Of a stretch of DNA of 64,000 bases, positions 28,470 to 37,067 are shown in pieces. The number at the start of each line of letters is the position of its first letter. Position 1 is the first letter of the stretch. The notes beneath the pieces are model-generated. The model saw only the letters and a program-made list of their open reading frames with translations. It was not told the DNA's origin and ran no database searches. The translations under genes and the position numbers were made by a program. This DNA comes from Burkholderia sp. MS389. Lineage in GTDB: Bacteria; Pseudomonadota; Gammaproteobacteria; Burkholderiales; Burkholderiaceae. Where the stretch lies: positions 2,232,001-2,296,000 of the forward strand of contig NZ_CP045994.1 in the NCBI RefSeq assembly GCF_016899425.1. The letters run 5' to 3'.

Positions 28470-29069
28470 TCAATCCTGCGACGGCGGGCGCGCGTCGAAC
28501 GCGACGCTGCCTGACGCGCGCTCGGAGGCGGCCGATGGGGCTGCCGCGGCCGGCGCCGAAGGCGCCACCGGACGGCTGACGACCGGCTCGACCCGCGGCT
28601 GCACGGCGGAAGCCCGCGCCGGTTCGACCGGACGCTGCGCGTCCCGGCCCTCGAGCGCCTGCGCTTTCTCGCGCCGGCGCACGGCCGATGCGAGGCGCAC
28701 GCCGCCGAGGCCGAGCAGGATCAACGCGACTCCGGCCACCGCCGACAACACCCGGCCGGCGGCCGCGAGCGCGGGGCCGCTGCCGGTGCCGAGCGACCAC
28801 ACGACCGTCAGCACGCCGGTCAGCCAGTTGACATGGCCGACCGCGCGCGCGACGGGCGCCGTGAGGTCGCCGTTGAACGCCGCATGAAACGCGAGCCACG
28901 CGAGCCCGAGCAGCGCGATGCCGAACGCCTGGCCGAGCATCGCCGGCTGGATGTTCGCCAGTTGCAGCGCGTTGAACAGCGCCTGCCAGGGCGTCAGCAC
29001 GAACAGCACGCCGAACGCCAGCAGCAGCACGGCATCGACGATCAGCACGGCTCGCAGCAGCGGTTTCAT
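28470..29069 (-). CDS. Small integral membrane protein between guaB and guaA
   Basis: A 199-residue protein with about four membrane helices in the first ~130 residues (LIVDAVLLLAFGVLFVL, AFGIALLGLAWLAF, WLTGVLTVVWSLG, VAGVALILLGLGGVRLA). A basic RRREKAQ turn and a ~65-residue Ala/Pro/Ser-rich, probably disordered cytosolic tail follow. I do not recognise a family with a known job. It lies 6 bp after guaB and is probably co-transcribed with guaB and guaA, so it is tied to GMP synthesis by position only. Confidence 0.8.
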   Translation of the reverse strand: MKPLLRAVLIVDAVLLLAFGVLFVLTPWQALFNALQLANIQPAMLGQAFGIALLGLAWLAFHAAFNGDLTAPVARAVGHVNWLTGVLTVVWSLGTGSGPALAAAGRVLSAVAGVALILLGLGGVRLASAVRRREKAQALEGRDAQRPVEPARASAVQPRVEPVVSRPVAPSAPAAAAPSAASERASGSVAFDARPPSQD

Positions 29070-29075
29070 CGGCGA

Positions 29076-30536
29076 TCAGTCCACGTGGTAGTTCGGCGCT
29101 TCCTTCGTGATCTGCACGTCGTGCACGTGCGACTCGCGCATGCCCGCCGCGGTGATCTGGACGAATTCGGCCTTCTCGTGCAGCTCGTCGATCGTCTTGC
29201 AGCCGCAGTAGCCCATGCTCGCGCGCACGCCGCCGACCAGCTGGAACAGGATCGCGTTGACCGAACCCTTGTACGCGACGCGGCCTTCGATGCCTTCCGG
29301 CACGAGCTTGTCGATGTTCGCCGAGTTGTCCTGGAAGTAGCGGTCCGCCGCGCCGTCCTTCATCGCACCGACCGAGCCCATGCCGCGATACGACTTGTAC
29401 TGGCGGCCCTGGTACAGGAACACGTCGCCCGGCGCCTCTTCGGTGCCCGCGAGCATGCTGCCCATCATCACGGCGTTCGCGCCGGCCGCGAGGGCCTTCG
29501 ACACGTCGCCCGAGAAGCGCACGCCGCCGTCGGCGATGCACGGCACGCCGGTGCCCTTCAGTGCTTCCGCGACGTTCGCGATCGCGCTGATCTGCGGCAC
29601 GCCGACACCCGCGACGATCCGCGTCGTGCAGATCGAGCCCGGGCCGATGCCGACCTTGACCGCGTCCGCGCCATATTCGACGAGCGCCTTCGCGGCGGCG
29701 GCCGTCGCGATGTTGCCGCCGATCACCTCGACGTGCGGGAAGTTCTGCTTGACCCAGCGCACACGCTCGAGCACGCCCTTGCTGTGACCGTGCGCGGTAT
29801 CGACGACGATCACGTCGACGCCGGCCTGCACCAGCAGCTCGACGCGTTCTTCGTTGTCCGGACCGACGCCGACCGCCGCGCCTGCGCGCAGCTTGCCGTG
29901 TTCGTCCTTGCACGCGTCCGGGTGCTCGGTCTGCTTCGTGATGTCCTTGACGGTCATCAGGCCGCGCAGTTCGAACGCGTCGTTGACGACCAGCACGCGC
30001 TCGAGGCGGTGGCTGTGCATCAGCGCCTTCGCCTCGGCGAGCGGCGTGCCTTCCTTGACCGTGACGAGGCGCTCGCGCGGCGTCATGATCGACTTGACCG
30101 GCTCGTCGAGGCGCGTTTCGAAACGCAGGTCGCGGTTCGTGACGATGCCGACGAGCTGCGGGCCTTCGACGACCGGGAAGCCCGAGATCCCATGCTGGCG
30201 CGACAGCGCGATCACGTCGCGCACCTTCATTTGCGGCGGCACCGTGATCGGGTCGCGGACGACGCCCGACTCGAAACGCTTGACCTTGGCGACTTCGCGG
30301 GCCTGTTCGGCCGGCGTCAGGTTCTTGTGGACGATACCGACGCCCCCCTGCTGCGCCATCGCGATCGCGAGGCGACCTTCGGTGACCGTGTCCATCGCGG
30401 CGGACACGAGCGGCATGTTCAGGGAGATGTTGCGGGTCAGCTTGGTCTTGAGGCTGGTGTCGCGCGGGAGAACGTCGGAGAAGGCGGGAACGAGGAGCAC
30501 GTCATCGAAAGTGAGTGCTTTTTGGATCAGACGCAT
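29076..30536 (-). CDS. guaB: Inosine-5'-monophosphate dehydrogenase
   Basis: A 486-residue IMP dehydrogenase that oxidises IMP to XMP with NAD+, the committing step of guanine nucleotide synthesis. The catalytic Cys is in GPGSICTTR. Two CBS domains (about residues 95-205) are inserted in the TIM barrel at [17 protein letters not shown] and [15 protein letters not shown]. The flap has the usual RGMGSVGAM. It is the first gene of the gua operon with an exact TATAAT -10 about 30 bp upstream. Confidence 0.98.
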   Translation of the reverse strand: MRLIQKALTFDDVLLVPAFSDVLPRDTSLKTKLTRNISLNMPLVSAAMDTVTEGRLAIAMAQQGGVGIVHKNLTPAEQAREVAKVKRFESGVVRDPITVPPQMKVRDVIALSRQHGISGFPVVEGPQLVGIVTNRDLRFETRLDEPVKSIMTPRERLVTVKEGTPLAEAKALMHSHRLERVLVVNDAFELRGLMTVKDITKQTEHPDACKDEHGKLRAGAAVGVGPDNEERVELLVQAGVDVIVVDTAHGHSKGVLERVRWVKQNFPHVEVIGGNIATAAAAKALVEYGADAVKVGIGPGSICTTRIVAGVGVPQISAIANVAEALKGTGVPCIADGGVRFSGDVSKALAAGANAVMMGSMLAGTEEAPGDVFLYQGRQYKSYRGMGSVGAMKDGAADRYFQDNSANIDKLVPEGIEGRVAYKGSVNAILFQLVGGVRASMGYCGCKTIDELHEKAEFVQITAAGMRESHVHDVQITKEAPNYHVD

Positions 30537-30562
30537 GGCAAATCCTATGGGCGCAAAAGCGA

Positions 30563-30568
30563 ATTATA
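30563..30568 (-). promoter_or_regulatory. -10 element of the guaB promoter
   Basis: The minus strand reads TATAAT at 30568-30563, with GTGAAA 17 bp further upstream as a weak -35. A GC-rich inverted repeat GCGCTTCGCG lies between them. The guaB ATG is 27 bp downstream of the hexamer. Confidence 0.6.
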
Positions 30569-30815
30569 CGCGAAGCGCCGCGAATTTTCACAACACGAAC
30601 AACGGCTTAGCCGGTTTCGGCCGCTCGGGGGCCGAATCGTTCGGATCGCCGTTCGGTTCGTTTTCGATCGCTTTTCGTTTTACGGGCGCGTCGAACCATT
30701 CGCGCAATCAGGCCGGGCGGCAGGTGCGCGTGTTGCGGCGGGGCTACACGGGCGCGACGACAGCGTCCGCGCACGGCCCGGCGACACGCCCGCCGAAGCG
30801 GCTTGCCTGCCCGCC
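30569..30815. other. Intergenic region, no gene seen
   Basis: This stretch between guaB and the DUF2182 gene contains the upstream part of the guaB promoter and no frame with good codon use. A T-rich patch (around 30660-30695) may help end the DUF2182 transcript. Confidence 0.35.
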
Positions 30816-31640
30816 TCACGCCAGCCCGGCCGCGCGGGCCACCATCGCGATGCCGGCCACCACCACCGCGTACCCGACGATCCGCGCGACGCACCCGCCG
30901 GCCGGCGCCACGCGTTCGGCGGCGATCGCCACCGCGACGGCAGCCATCACGTGCAGTTCCATCATGCCGGCCGCCAACGCGACCGCCATCAGGTTCCCGC
31001 AACACGCGCCGCATCGGATCGCGGCGCGCAGGCCGTACCGCCATGCCGTGACGACCGCAGCCCGCGGCACATGCCCATCGTGCGCCGCCGCGTGCCGGCA
31101 GCACGCGAGCCGGCGCGCCTTCCACCCGGAGAATTGCAACGCGCCCGCGGCCAGCACGACGGCGCCGGCCGCGAACGGGATCGCCCGGGCGAACGCCGGC
31201 AGCCGGGCGGCGGCCATCGTCAGTGCGGCGCCAATCGGAAACACGAGCGCGCCGAGCGCGATCCAGACCGAGAAATATCCGGCCCCCGCGACGACGACGA
31301 GCCAGGCCGACCGCACCGCCGCATGCGGGCCGATGCGCTGCCGGTAACCCCAGAGCATCGGCGCGAGCACGGGCAGCATCATCGTCACCGTCATCGCGCC
31401 CCACATTTCAACGAACGCCACGAACGCGCGCCCGGCGCCCTGCCCGCACGGCCGCAGCCAAGCGGCCGACGCCATCCAGCCGCCGGGCATCGGTTCGCCG
31501 CCCATCGCCGCCATCGACGCGTGCTGCGCCAGCAACGCCATCGCGACGACCGCGAACACGGCCGCGACCGCCACGCAGAACGCCCGGGGATCGGGGGCCG
31601 TCTCGCCAGCTTTCGGCCCGGTCGTCATTCGTGTCATCAC
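30816..31640 (-). CDS. DUF2182 integral membrane protein
   Basis: A 274-residue membrane protein with about six to seven helices. The FVEMWGAMTVTMMLPVLAPMLWGY segment is typical of DUF2182 (predicted metal-binding membrane proteins). The cysteine-rich WKARRLACCRHA and IRCGACCGNLMAV segments are also part of the family pattern. It follows the DUF899 gene by 25 bp; the two are often neighbours and probably share a transcript. No function is established. Confidence 0.85.
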   Translation of the reverse strand: MMTRMTTGPKAGETAPDPRAFCVAVAAVFAVVAMALLAQHASMAAMGGEPMPGGWMASAAWLRPCGQGAGRAFVAFVEMWGAMTVTMMLPVLAPMLWGYRQRIGPHAAVRSAWLVVVAGAGYFSVWIALGALVFPIGAALTMAAARLPAFARAIPFAAGAVVLAAGALQFSGWKARRLACCRHAAAHDGHVPRAAVVTAWRYGLRAAIRCGACCGNLMAVALAAGMMELHVMAAVAVAIAAERVAPAGGCVARIVGYAVVVAGIAMVARAAGLA

Positions 31641-31665
31641 GCGCTCCCGCCCGTGGCCACCCCGC

Positions 31666-32430
31666 TCAACCGCGCGCGTACTCGTCGTGACGGCGCCACC
31701 ATGGGCCGGCCTCGTTGCGACCGAGCGGCGCGCGATCGAGCCACTGGTACATCCCCCACAACCCGTCGAGGCCGCGCGCGTAAGTCGAATACGTGTGATA
31801 GACGGCGCCGTCCTCGCGCACGAATGCGCTCATTCCCGGCCGGTCGAGCGAATACCTGCGTGCGTCGGTGCCGCACGTGGCCGCGAACTGTACGACGGGT
31901 GCCGGCGGCGGATCCATGTCCATCGCATGGCCGGCCCGCGCATAGTTGTATTCGACGTCGCCCGCGCGCTGCTGCGTTTCGGTGAACGACACGTTGAAGT
32001 CGAAGTTGAAATCGCTGCCGACCGACGACGCCCACGGGAACGTCCAGCCCATCCGCTGCCGGTATGCGAGCAGTTTCGCGAGCGGCGCGCGCGACACGGC
32101 CGCGAGCGTCACGTCGTGGTGCGCCAGATGCACGGCGAAGCCGTCGAAGCCGTCGGCAAGCGCCGAGCACGACGGGCAGCCCGCCTTGTAGTCGGGGCCG
32201 AACATGAAGTGATAGACGAGCAATTGCGAACGGCCGTGAAACAGGTCGTCGAGCGTCGCCTGCCCGTCCTCGGTATCGAACCGGTAAGTCTTGTCGACGC
32301 GCACCCACGGCAGCGCCTGGCGCCGCCGCGCGAGTTCGTCGCTTTGCCGCGTCAGCGCCTTTTCCGCGTCGAGCAGCGCGCGACGTTCGGCCAGCCATTC
32401 GTCGCGGGTTCCGGTGAGATGGGTCGTCAT
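31666..32430 (-). CDS. DUF899 thioredoxin-like protein
   Basis: A 254-residue protein of the DUF899 family, a thioredoxin-fold group. Visible segments are LPWVRVDKTYRFDTEDG, the redox-like GPDYKAGCPSCSALADGFDG and the C-terminal DGLWGMYQWLDRAP...WWRRHDEY. The ATG at 32430 has an excellent AGGAGGAAC site; the open frame upstream of it is spurious. It forms an operon with the DUF2182 gene and is divergent from a regulator. The biochemical activity is unknown; C-x-x-C suggests redox chemistry. Confidence 0.9.
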   Translation of the reverse strand: MTTHLTGTRDEWLAERRALLDAEKALTRQSDELARRRQALPWVRVDKTYRFDTEDGQATLDDLFHGRSQLLVYHFMFGPDYKAGCPSCSALADGFDGFAVHLAHHDVTLAAVSRAPLAKLLAYRQRMGWTFPWASSVGSDFNFDFNVSFTETQQRAGDVEYNYARAGHAMDMDPPPAPVVQFAATCGTDARRYSLDRPGMSAFVREDGAVYHTYSTYARGLDGLWGMYQWLDRAPLGRNEAGPWWRRHDEYARG

Positions 32431-32544
32431 TGCAGGTTCCTCCTTCCGATGGGTATCCGGGCACGGCATCCGGAGCCGTGTGCGTGGTGCTAGATTAGTG
32501 GCCGGCATCGGGCCAGAGGGAGTGACAAGTGTGTCGGGATTCGG

Positions 32545-33765
32545 ATGGATTCGCTGATCACGGCGGCCGCGCGCGCGCTCGCGGCCGGTGACGCGCTCGG
32601 CGCACTGAACCGCGTCGCGCTGCGCGACGATGCGCCGGCGCTCGCGCTGCGCGGGATCGCGCTCGCGCAGCTCGGCGATTTCGACCGTGCACGCGCGCTC
32701 GTGCGCGGCGCCGCACGCGCATTCGGCGCGAAAGAAGCGGTCGCGCGGGCGCGCTGCGTCGTCGCGGAAGCCGAGATCGCGCTCGCGTCGCGCGACCTGC
32801 ACTGGCCGACGCGCGCGCTCGATGCGGCCTGCGCGACGCTCGACGCGCACGGCGACCACGCGAACGTCGCGCATGCCCGCTATCTCGGCGTGCGCCGCTT
32901 GCTGCTGATCGGCCATCTCGACGAGGCCGAGCAGCTGCTTGCGCATCTCGATCCCGCTCCGCTGCCGCCCGCATCGCGCGCCGCCCATGAATTGATCGCA
33001 GCCGGCATCGCGATGCGCCGCATCCGCACGCATGCGGCCCGTGCGGCGCTCGACCGTGCGCGGACAGCCGCGCGCGCCGCCGGCATCGCGGCGCTGACGG
33101 CCGAGGTCGACACCGCGGCGCTCGCACTCGACGCACCGGCCGCGCGGCTCATCGCGCGCGGCACGTCGCGGCTCGTGTCGCTCGACGAAGTCGAGACGCT
33201 GTTCGAGTCGAATTCGCTGGTCGTCGACGCATGCCGCCACACGGTGCGCGATGCGCGCACGACCGTGTCGCTCGCGCGGCGTCCGGTGCTGTTCGTGCTC
33301 GCCCGCGCGCTTGGCGAAGCGTGGCCGGCCGACGTGTCGAGAAACGCGCTCGTCGCCGCTGCGTTCCGCGCGAAACAGGCCGACGAATCGCATCGTGCGC
33401 GGCTGCGTGTCGAAATCGGCCGGCTGCGCGCGGTGCTGCGCCCGCTCGCGAACGTCGTCGCGACACCGCGCGGCTTCGCGCTCGAACCGCTCGGCGTGCG
33501 CGACACCGTCGTCCTCGCGCGCCCGGTCGACGATCGGCACGCGGCCCTGCTCGCGCTCCTCGCCGACGGCGAAGCGTGGTCGAGCTCCGCGCTGGCGCTC
33601 GCGCTCGGCGCCAGCCAGCGCACCGTGCAGCGCGCGCTCGATGCGCTCGCGGAAACCGGCAAGGTGCAGGCGCTCGGCCGCGCACGCGCGCGCCGCTGGA
33701 TGACGCCACCGCTGCCCGGATTCGCGACGACCTTGTTACTCCCGGTTGCGCTGCCGGGCGATTAG
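32545..33765 (+). CDS. Probable transcriptional regulator (helical repeats plus winged-helix domain)
   Basis: A 406-residue protein. The first ~200 residues are Ala/Arg-rich helical pairs resembling TPR repeats (ALRGIALAQLGDFDRARALVRGAARAFG). Residues about 240-320 look like an OmpR-type winged helix (VLFVLARALGE...RLRVEIGRLRAVLRPLANVVATPRGFAL). Near the C-terminus a second HTH-like segment reads SSALALALGASQRTVQRALDAL. It is divergent from the DUF899-DUF2182 pair and 31 bp ahead of a beta-propeller gene, so it probably regulates one or both. I cannot name an exact family. Confidence 0.75.
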   Translation: MDSLITAAARALAAGDALGALNRVALRDDAPALALRGIALAQLGDFDRARALVRGAARAFGAKEAVARARCVVAEAEIALASRDLHWPTRALDAACATLDAHGDHANVAHARYLGVRRLLLIGHLDEAEQLLAHLDPAPLPPASRAAHELIAAGIAMRRIRTHAARAALDRARTAARAAGIAALTAEVDTAALALDAPAARLIARGTSRLVSLDEVETLFESNSLVVDACRHTVRDARTTVSLARRPVLFVLARALGEAWPADVSRNALVAAAFRAKQADESHRARLRVEIGRLRAVLRPLANVVATPRGFALEPLGVRDTVVLARPVDDRHAALLALLADGEAWSSSALALALGASQRTVQRALDALAETGKVQALGRARARRWMTPPLPGFATTLLLPVALPGD

Positions 33766-33796
33766 GATGGCCTCATCGAACCACGAGGTGACGAAC

Positions 33797-34483
33797 ATGA
33801 AACGCTCCACTGCAGACATCCTTCACGAATACGGCCCGTTTCCGGGCGTCGACGGCGTGCACGGCGTCACGTTCGACGGGCAGCACGTGTGGTACGCGTC
33901 CGGCGACAAGCTGAATGCGCTCGACCCCGAGCGCGGCACGATCGTCCGTTCGCTCGACGTCGCCGCGCACGCGGGCACCGCATTCGACGGCCGCCACCTG
34001 TTCCAGATCGTCGAGGACCGCATCGAGAAGATCGACCCCGAATCGGGCCGCGTGCTCGCGACGATCCCGGCGCCCGGCGGCGGCGCCGATTCGGGGCTCG
34101 CGTGGGCGGAAGGCACGCTGTGGGTCGGCCAGTACAGCGAACGCAAGATTCATCAGGTGGATCCGCAGTCGGGCGCCGTGCTGCGCACGATCGAATCGAA
34201 CCGCTTCGTCACCGGCGTGACGTGGGTCGACGGCGAGCTGTGGCACGGCACGTGGGAGGCCGACCGGAGCGACCTGCGGCGCATCGATCCGCGCACGGGC
34301 GAAGTGCTCGAGCAGATCGACATGCCGGCCGGCGTCGGCGTGTCGGGGCTCGAATCCGACGGTCACGACCGCTTCTACTGCGGCGGCGGCAACAGCGGCA
34401 AGCTGCGTGCCGTGCGGCGCCCGGCGCGCGCGCGTGTCGCCGGCGACGGCGCGGCGGCGACGCCCGATTCGACAGAGGATTGA
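33797..34483 (+). CDS. Beta-propeller protein (YncE/Vgb-like, PQQ-repeat type)
   Basis: A 228-residue protein with about five short beta-propeller blades of the form D-G-x-x-LW-x-G...I-x-x-IDP-x-TG-x-V. Examples are KIDPESGRVLATI, QVDPQSGAVLRTI and RIDPRTGEVLEQI. No signal peptide is seen, so it is probably cytosolic. The repeats resemble glutamine-cyclotransferase-like and SMP-30-like propellers; no catalytic site is recognisable. It follows the regulator gene closely. The last ~25 residues are an Arg/Ala-rich tail. Confidence 0.8.
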   Translation: MKRSTADILHEYGPFPGVDGVHGVTFDGQHVWYASGDKLNALDPERGTIVRSLDVAAHAGTAFDGRHLFQIVEDRIEKIDPESGRVLATIPAPGGGADSGLAWAEGTLWVGQYSERKIHQVDPQSGAVLRTIESNRFVTGVTWVDGELWHGTWEADRSDLRRIDPRTGEVLEQIDMPAGVGVSGLESDGHDRFYCGGGNSGKLRAVRRPARARVAGDGAAATPDSTED

Positions 34484-34595
34484 TTCGCCGCCCTGTCGAA
34501 ACCACTCCATGCCCCGAGTGCAGGAATGAACAAGACGCCGCGGCGACGGCATCGCTAAGATGCGCGCACCTCGGTCATTTTGTTCGGAGCGGTCG

Positions 34596-35561
34596 ATGCA
34601 GCGCGGCGTGGTGTACGGTGTCCTGGCGGGCGCCATGTGGGGCATGGTGTTTCTGGTTCCGCGGCTGCTGACCGATTTCTCGCCACTGCTGCTGAGCGCC
34701 GGCCGCTACACGATGTACGGCCTCGTGTCGCTCGTGGCCGCGCTGCCGGCCGCGCGCGCGCTGCTGGCCCGGCTGACCCGCGAGGATCTCGTCGCCCTCG
34801 TGAGGCTCGCCGTCATCGGCAACGTCGCGTACTACATGCTGCTGTCCGGCGCCGTGCACCTGATCGGCATCGCGCCGAGTTCGCTGATCGTCGGCGTGCT
34901 GCCCGTGACCGTCACGCTCGCGGGCCTCGGCGACCAAGGCGCGATGCCGCTGCGGCGGCTTGCCGCCCCGCTCGCGCTGGTGATCGCGGGCATCGTCTGC
35001 ATCAACGTCGATCTGTTTACGTCCGAAGCCGCGCACGCGACGACGCTCGCCCAGAAGCTCGCGGGCATCGCCTGCGCGGCGGGCGCGCTCGCGAGCTGGA
35101 CCTGGTATGCGGTGGCAAATACGCGATACCTGCAGCGCCATCACCATTTCGGCGGCAACGAATGGTCGGTGCTGTGGGGTGTCGTGACGGGTCTGATCGG
35201 CGCGCTCTGCTGGGTGGCGATCCTCGCGCTGCCGGCCGGCGCCGTGCAGGCGGCCGTGCCCGCATCGCGCTGGCAGTTGTTCTGGCTGCTGAACCTCGTG
35301 CTCGCGATCGGCGCGTCGTGGCTCGGCAACGGGCTGTGGAACGCCGCGTCGAAGCGGCTGCCGCTGACGCTGTCGGGTCAGCTGATCGTGTTCGAAACCG
35401 TGTTCGCGATGCTGTACGCGTTCGTGTACGACCGGCGAATGCCGCATGTGCTGGAGATCGCCGCGCTCGTGCTGCTGCTCGCCGGTGTATACGGCTCGGT
35501 ACGAAAGCATGGCGACACGCCGGGCGGCGCGCCGACAAACGCAAACGCCGCGGCCCACTGA
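34596..35561 (+). CDS. DMT superfamily (EamA) transporter
   Basis: A 321-residue membrane protein with ten helices in two EamA repeats. The first begins GVLAGAMWGMVFLVPRLL and the second, after residue ~150, GIACAAGALASWTWYAVANTRYL. The ATG at 34596 is chosen for its GGAG site; the frame opens at 34560. Family members export amino acids or other metabolites. It stands alone, with a hairpin overlapping its stop codon. Confidence 0.9.
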   Translation: MQRGVVYGVLAGAMWGMVFLVPRLLTDFSPLLLSAGRYTMYGLVSLVAALPAARALLARLTREDLVALVRLAVIGNVAYYMLLSGAVHLIGIAPSSLIVGVLPVTVTLAGLGDQGAMPLRRLAAPLALVIAGIVCINVDLFTSEAAHATTLAQKLAGIACAAGALASWTWYAVANTRYLQRHHHFGGNEWSVLWGVVTGLIGALCWVAILALPAGAVQAAVPASRWQLFWLLNLVLAIGASWLGNGLWNAASKRLPLTLSGQLIVFETVFAMLYAFVYDRRMPHVLEIAALVLLLAGVYGSVRKHGDTPGGAPTNANAAAH

Positions 35562-35575
35562 GCGCCGCGGCGTTT
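35543..35575. terminator. Bidirectional hairpin between the DMT gene and ratB
   Basis: A 12-bp perfect stem AAACGCCGCGGC/GCCGCGGCGTTT with a 9-nt loop that contains the TGA of the DMT transporter gene. It probably serves both convergent genes; the T runs are short. Confidence 0.6.
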
Positions 35576-35603
35576 GATCGGACCCATCAGCGCGAACGAC
35601 GCG

Positions 35604-35927
35604 TCAGCGCGCGTCCTTGTGCATCCACTTGCGGCCCTCGATCGAGCCGTCGCGGCGGGACTTGTCGACGCGCCGCTGGCGCGCGAGCTTCGGATCGACG
35701 ATCAGCGGACGGTAGATCTCGACGCGATCGTGGTCGACGAGCGGCGCATCGAGCGGCGCGAGCTTGCCGTAGACGCCCGTCTTCGCGTGCGCGAGATCGA
35801 TCTCCGGGTGCAGCGCGAGCACGCCGCTCGCGTCGATCGCCGAGCGCACGGTCGCGCCTTCGGGCAGCGACAGCGGAATCAGCGTCTGGCGGTCCGGCAG
35901 TGCATAGCAGACTTCGATCGACAGCAT
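35604..35927 (-). CDS. ratB: RnfH family ubiquitin-like protein (RatB)
   Basis: A 107-residue protein of the RnfH/RatB beta-grasp family. Typical segments are IEVCYALPDRQ, LALHPEIDLAHAKTGVYGKLAPLDAPLVDHDRVEIYRPL and the basic C-terminus PKLARQRRV. It is paired with ratA 4 bp upstream, as in most proteobacteria. The role of RatB is not settled. Confidence 0.93.
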   Translation of the reverse strand: MLSIEVCYALPDRQTLIPLSLPEGATVRSAIDASGVLALHPEIDLAHAKTGVYGKLAPLDAPLVDHDRVEIYRPLIVDPKLARQRRVDKSRRDGSIEGRKWMHKDAR

Positions 35928-35931
35928 CGCG

Positions 35932-36369
35932 TCACCCCTTTCCGTAGCGCTGGTCCGCGCGCTTCACGAACGAATCGACGAACGTGTTCGCGATGTGGCT
36001 GAACACCGGCCCGATGATCTTCTCGAGCAGGATGCTCGAAAACTCGTAGTGCAGCGCGAATTCGATCTTGCACGCGTCGGCGCGCAGCGGGATGAAGCGC
36101 CACGAACCCGTGAACTTCTTGAACGGCCCGTCCGCGAACTCCATGTCGATCCGTGTCGGACGCTGCTGCGTGTTGCGCGTCGCGAAATGCTGCTTGATAC
36201 CCTTGAAGTTGATGTCGATGCGCGCTTCCATTCCGCTCTCGTCCTGACGGCGAACCTCGACACCGCCGCACCAGGGCAGGAAATTGGGGTAGTCGGCCAC
36301 GTCGGTGACGAGGTCGAACATCTGTTCCGCCGAGTGACGGATCAATACGGTTTTCTGGACATCTGCCAT
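35932..36369 (-). CDS. ratA: RatA, START/COQ10-domain protein
   Basis: A 145-residue START-like protein of the COQ10/RatA family. Marks are MFDLVTDVADYPNFLPWCGG, the ITINFKGIKQ-like segment and a C-terminal NTFVDSFVKRADQRYG. In E. coli RatA was reported to block 70S association, while homologues bind ubiquinone, so its true role is debated. It is divergent from smpB, the common arrangement, across 99 bp. Confidence 0.95.
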   Translation of the reverse strand: MADVQKTVLIRHSAEQMFDLVTDVADYPNFLPWCGGVEVRRQDESGMEARIDINFKGIKQHFATRNTQQRPTRIDMEFADGPFKKFTGSWRFIPLRADACKIEFALHYEFSSILLEKIIGPVFSHIANTFVDSFVKRADQRYGKG

Positions 36370-36430
36370 AAATCGCGCGGCATCGCTTAAAGTGGGAACG
36401 CCAAGCCGGGCGATTCCCGCCCCGCTTTGC

Positions 36431-36446
36431 TAAAATCGTGATTTTA
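36431..36446 (+). promoter_or_regulatory. AT-rich palindrome in the ratA/smpB divergent promoter
   Basis: TAAAATC and GATTTTA form a perfect 7-bp inverted repeat with a 2-nt gap, 22 bp before the smpB start. TAAAAT may serve as a -10 hexamer for smpB. It could equally be a small operator. Confidence 0.45.
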
Positions 36447-36468
36447 AACGAGTTGGCCCGATCCTTTC

Positions 36469-36915
36469 ATGAGCATCATCGACAACAGGAAAGCGCACTT
36501 CGATTATCACATCGAGGAACGCTACGAGGCGGGGCTCGTGCTGGAGGGCTGGGAAGTCAAGGCGCTGCGCGCCGGACGCGGCCAGATCAAGGAAGGCTAC
36601 GTCGTGGTGAAGAACGCCGAGATCTTCCTGATCGGGACCCATATCAGCCCGCTGCCCGAGGCCTCGACGCACATCAAGCCCGACCCGGTCCGCACGCGCA
36701 AGCTGCTGCTGCACCGCGACGAAATCAAGAAGCTGATCGGCAAGGTCGAGCAGCGCGGCTATACGCTCGTGCCGCTGAACTTCCACTACAAGGGCGGCCG
36801 CGTGAAATGCGACATCGCGCTCGCGAAGGGCAAGAAGCTGCACGACAAGCGCGAAACCGAGAAGAAACGCGACTGGGAACGCGAGAAGGCGCGCATCATG
36901 CGCGCCGGCACCTGA
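36469..36915 (+). CDS. smpB: SsrA-binding protein SmpB
   Basis: A 148-residue OB-fold protein that binds tmRNA and delivers it to stalled ribosomes for trans-translation. Segments [29 protein letters not shown] and the basic C-terminal tail [24 protein letters not shown] are characteristic. The length is normal. It has a strong terminator 23 bp after its stop. Confidence 0.98.
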   Translation: MSIIDNRKAHFDYHIEERYEAGLVLEGWEVKALRAGRGQIKEGYVVVKNAEIFLIGTHISPLPEASTHIKPDPVRTRKLLLHRDEIKKLIGKVEQRGYTLVPLNFHYKGGRVKCDIALAKGKKLHDKRETEKKRDWEREKARIMRAGT

Positions 36916-36937
36916 CGCACACGGCGTTCATCGCAAA

Positions 36938-36972
36938 CGACACGGCCCGCTCGAAGCGGGCCGTGTCGCTTT
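36938..36972 (+). terminator. Terminator after smpB
   Basis: A perfect 13-bp stem (CGACACGGCCCGC at 36938-36950 with its complement at 36956-36968) with a TCGAA loop, followed by CTTTT. It may also act on the convergent stomatin-family gene. Confidence 0.9.
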
Positions 36973-37067
36973 TGACTACCTGAATCGCGCGTCCGGTTTG
37001 CCCGACTGCGCGACGATTCGTCGCACGACGATGCGCACGCGGCAGCCGCGCGCGCATCGCATCGGGC

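Noticed and set aside
30569..30815. A short plus-strand frame with Gly/Ser/Phe-rich sequence upstream of guaB
   Set aside because: Third-position base use is not that of a Burkholderia gene and there is no start with a ribosome-binding site.
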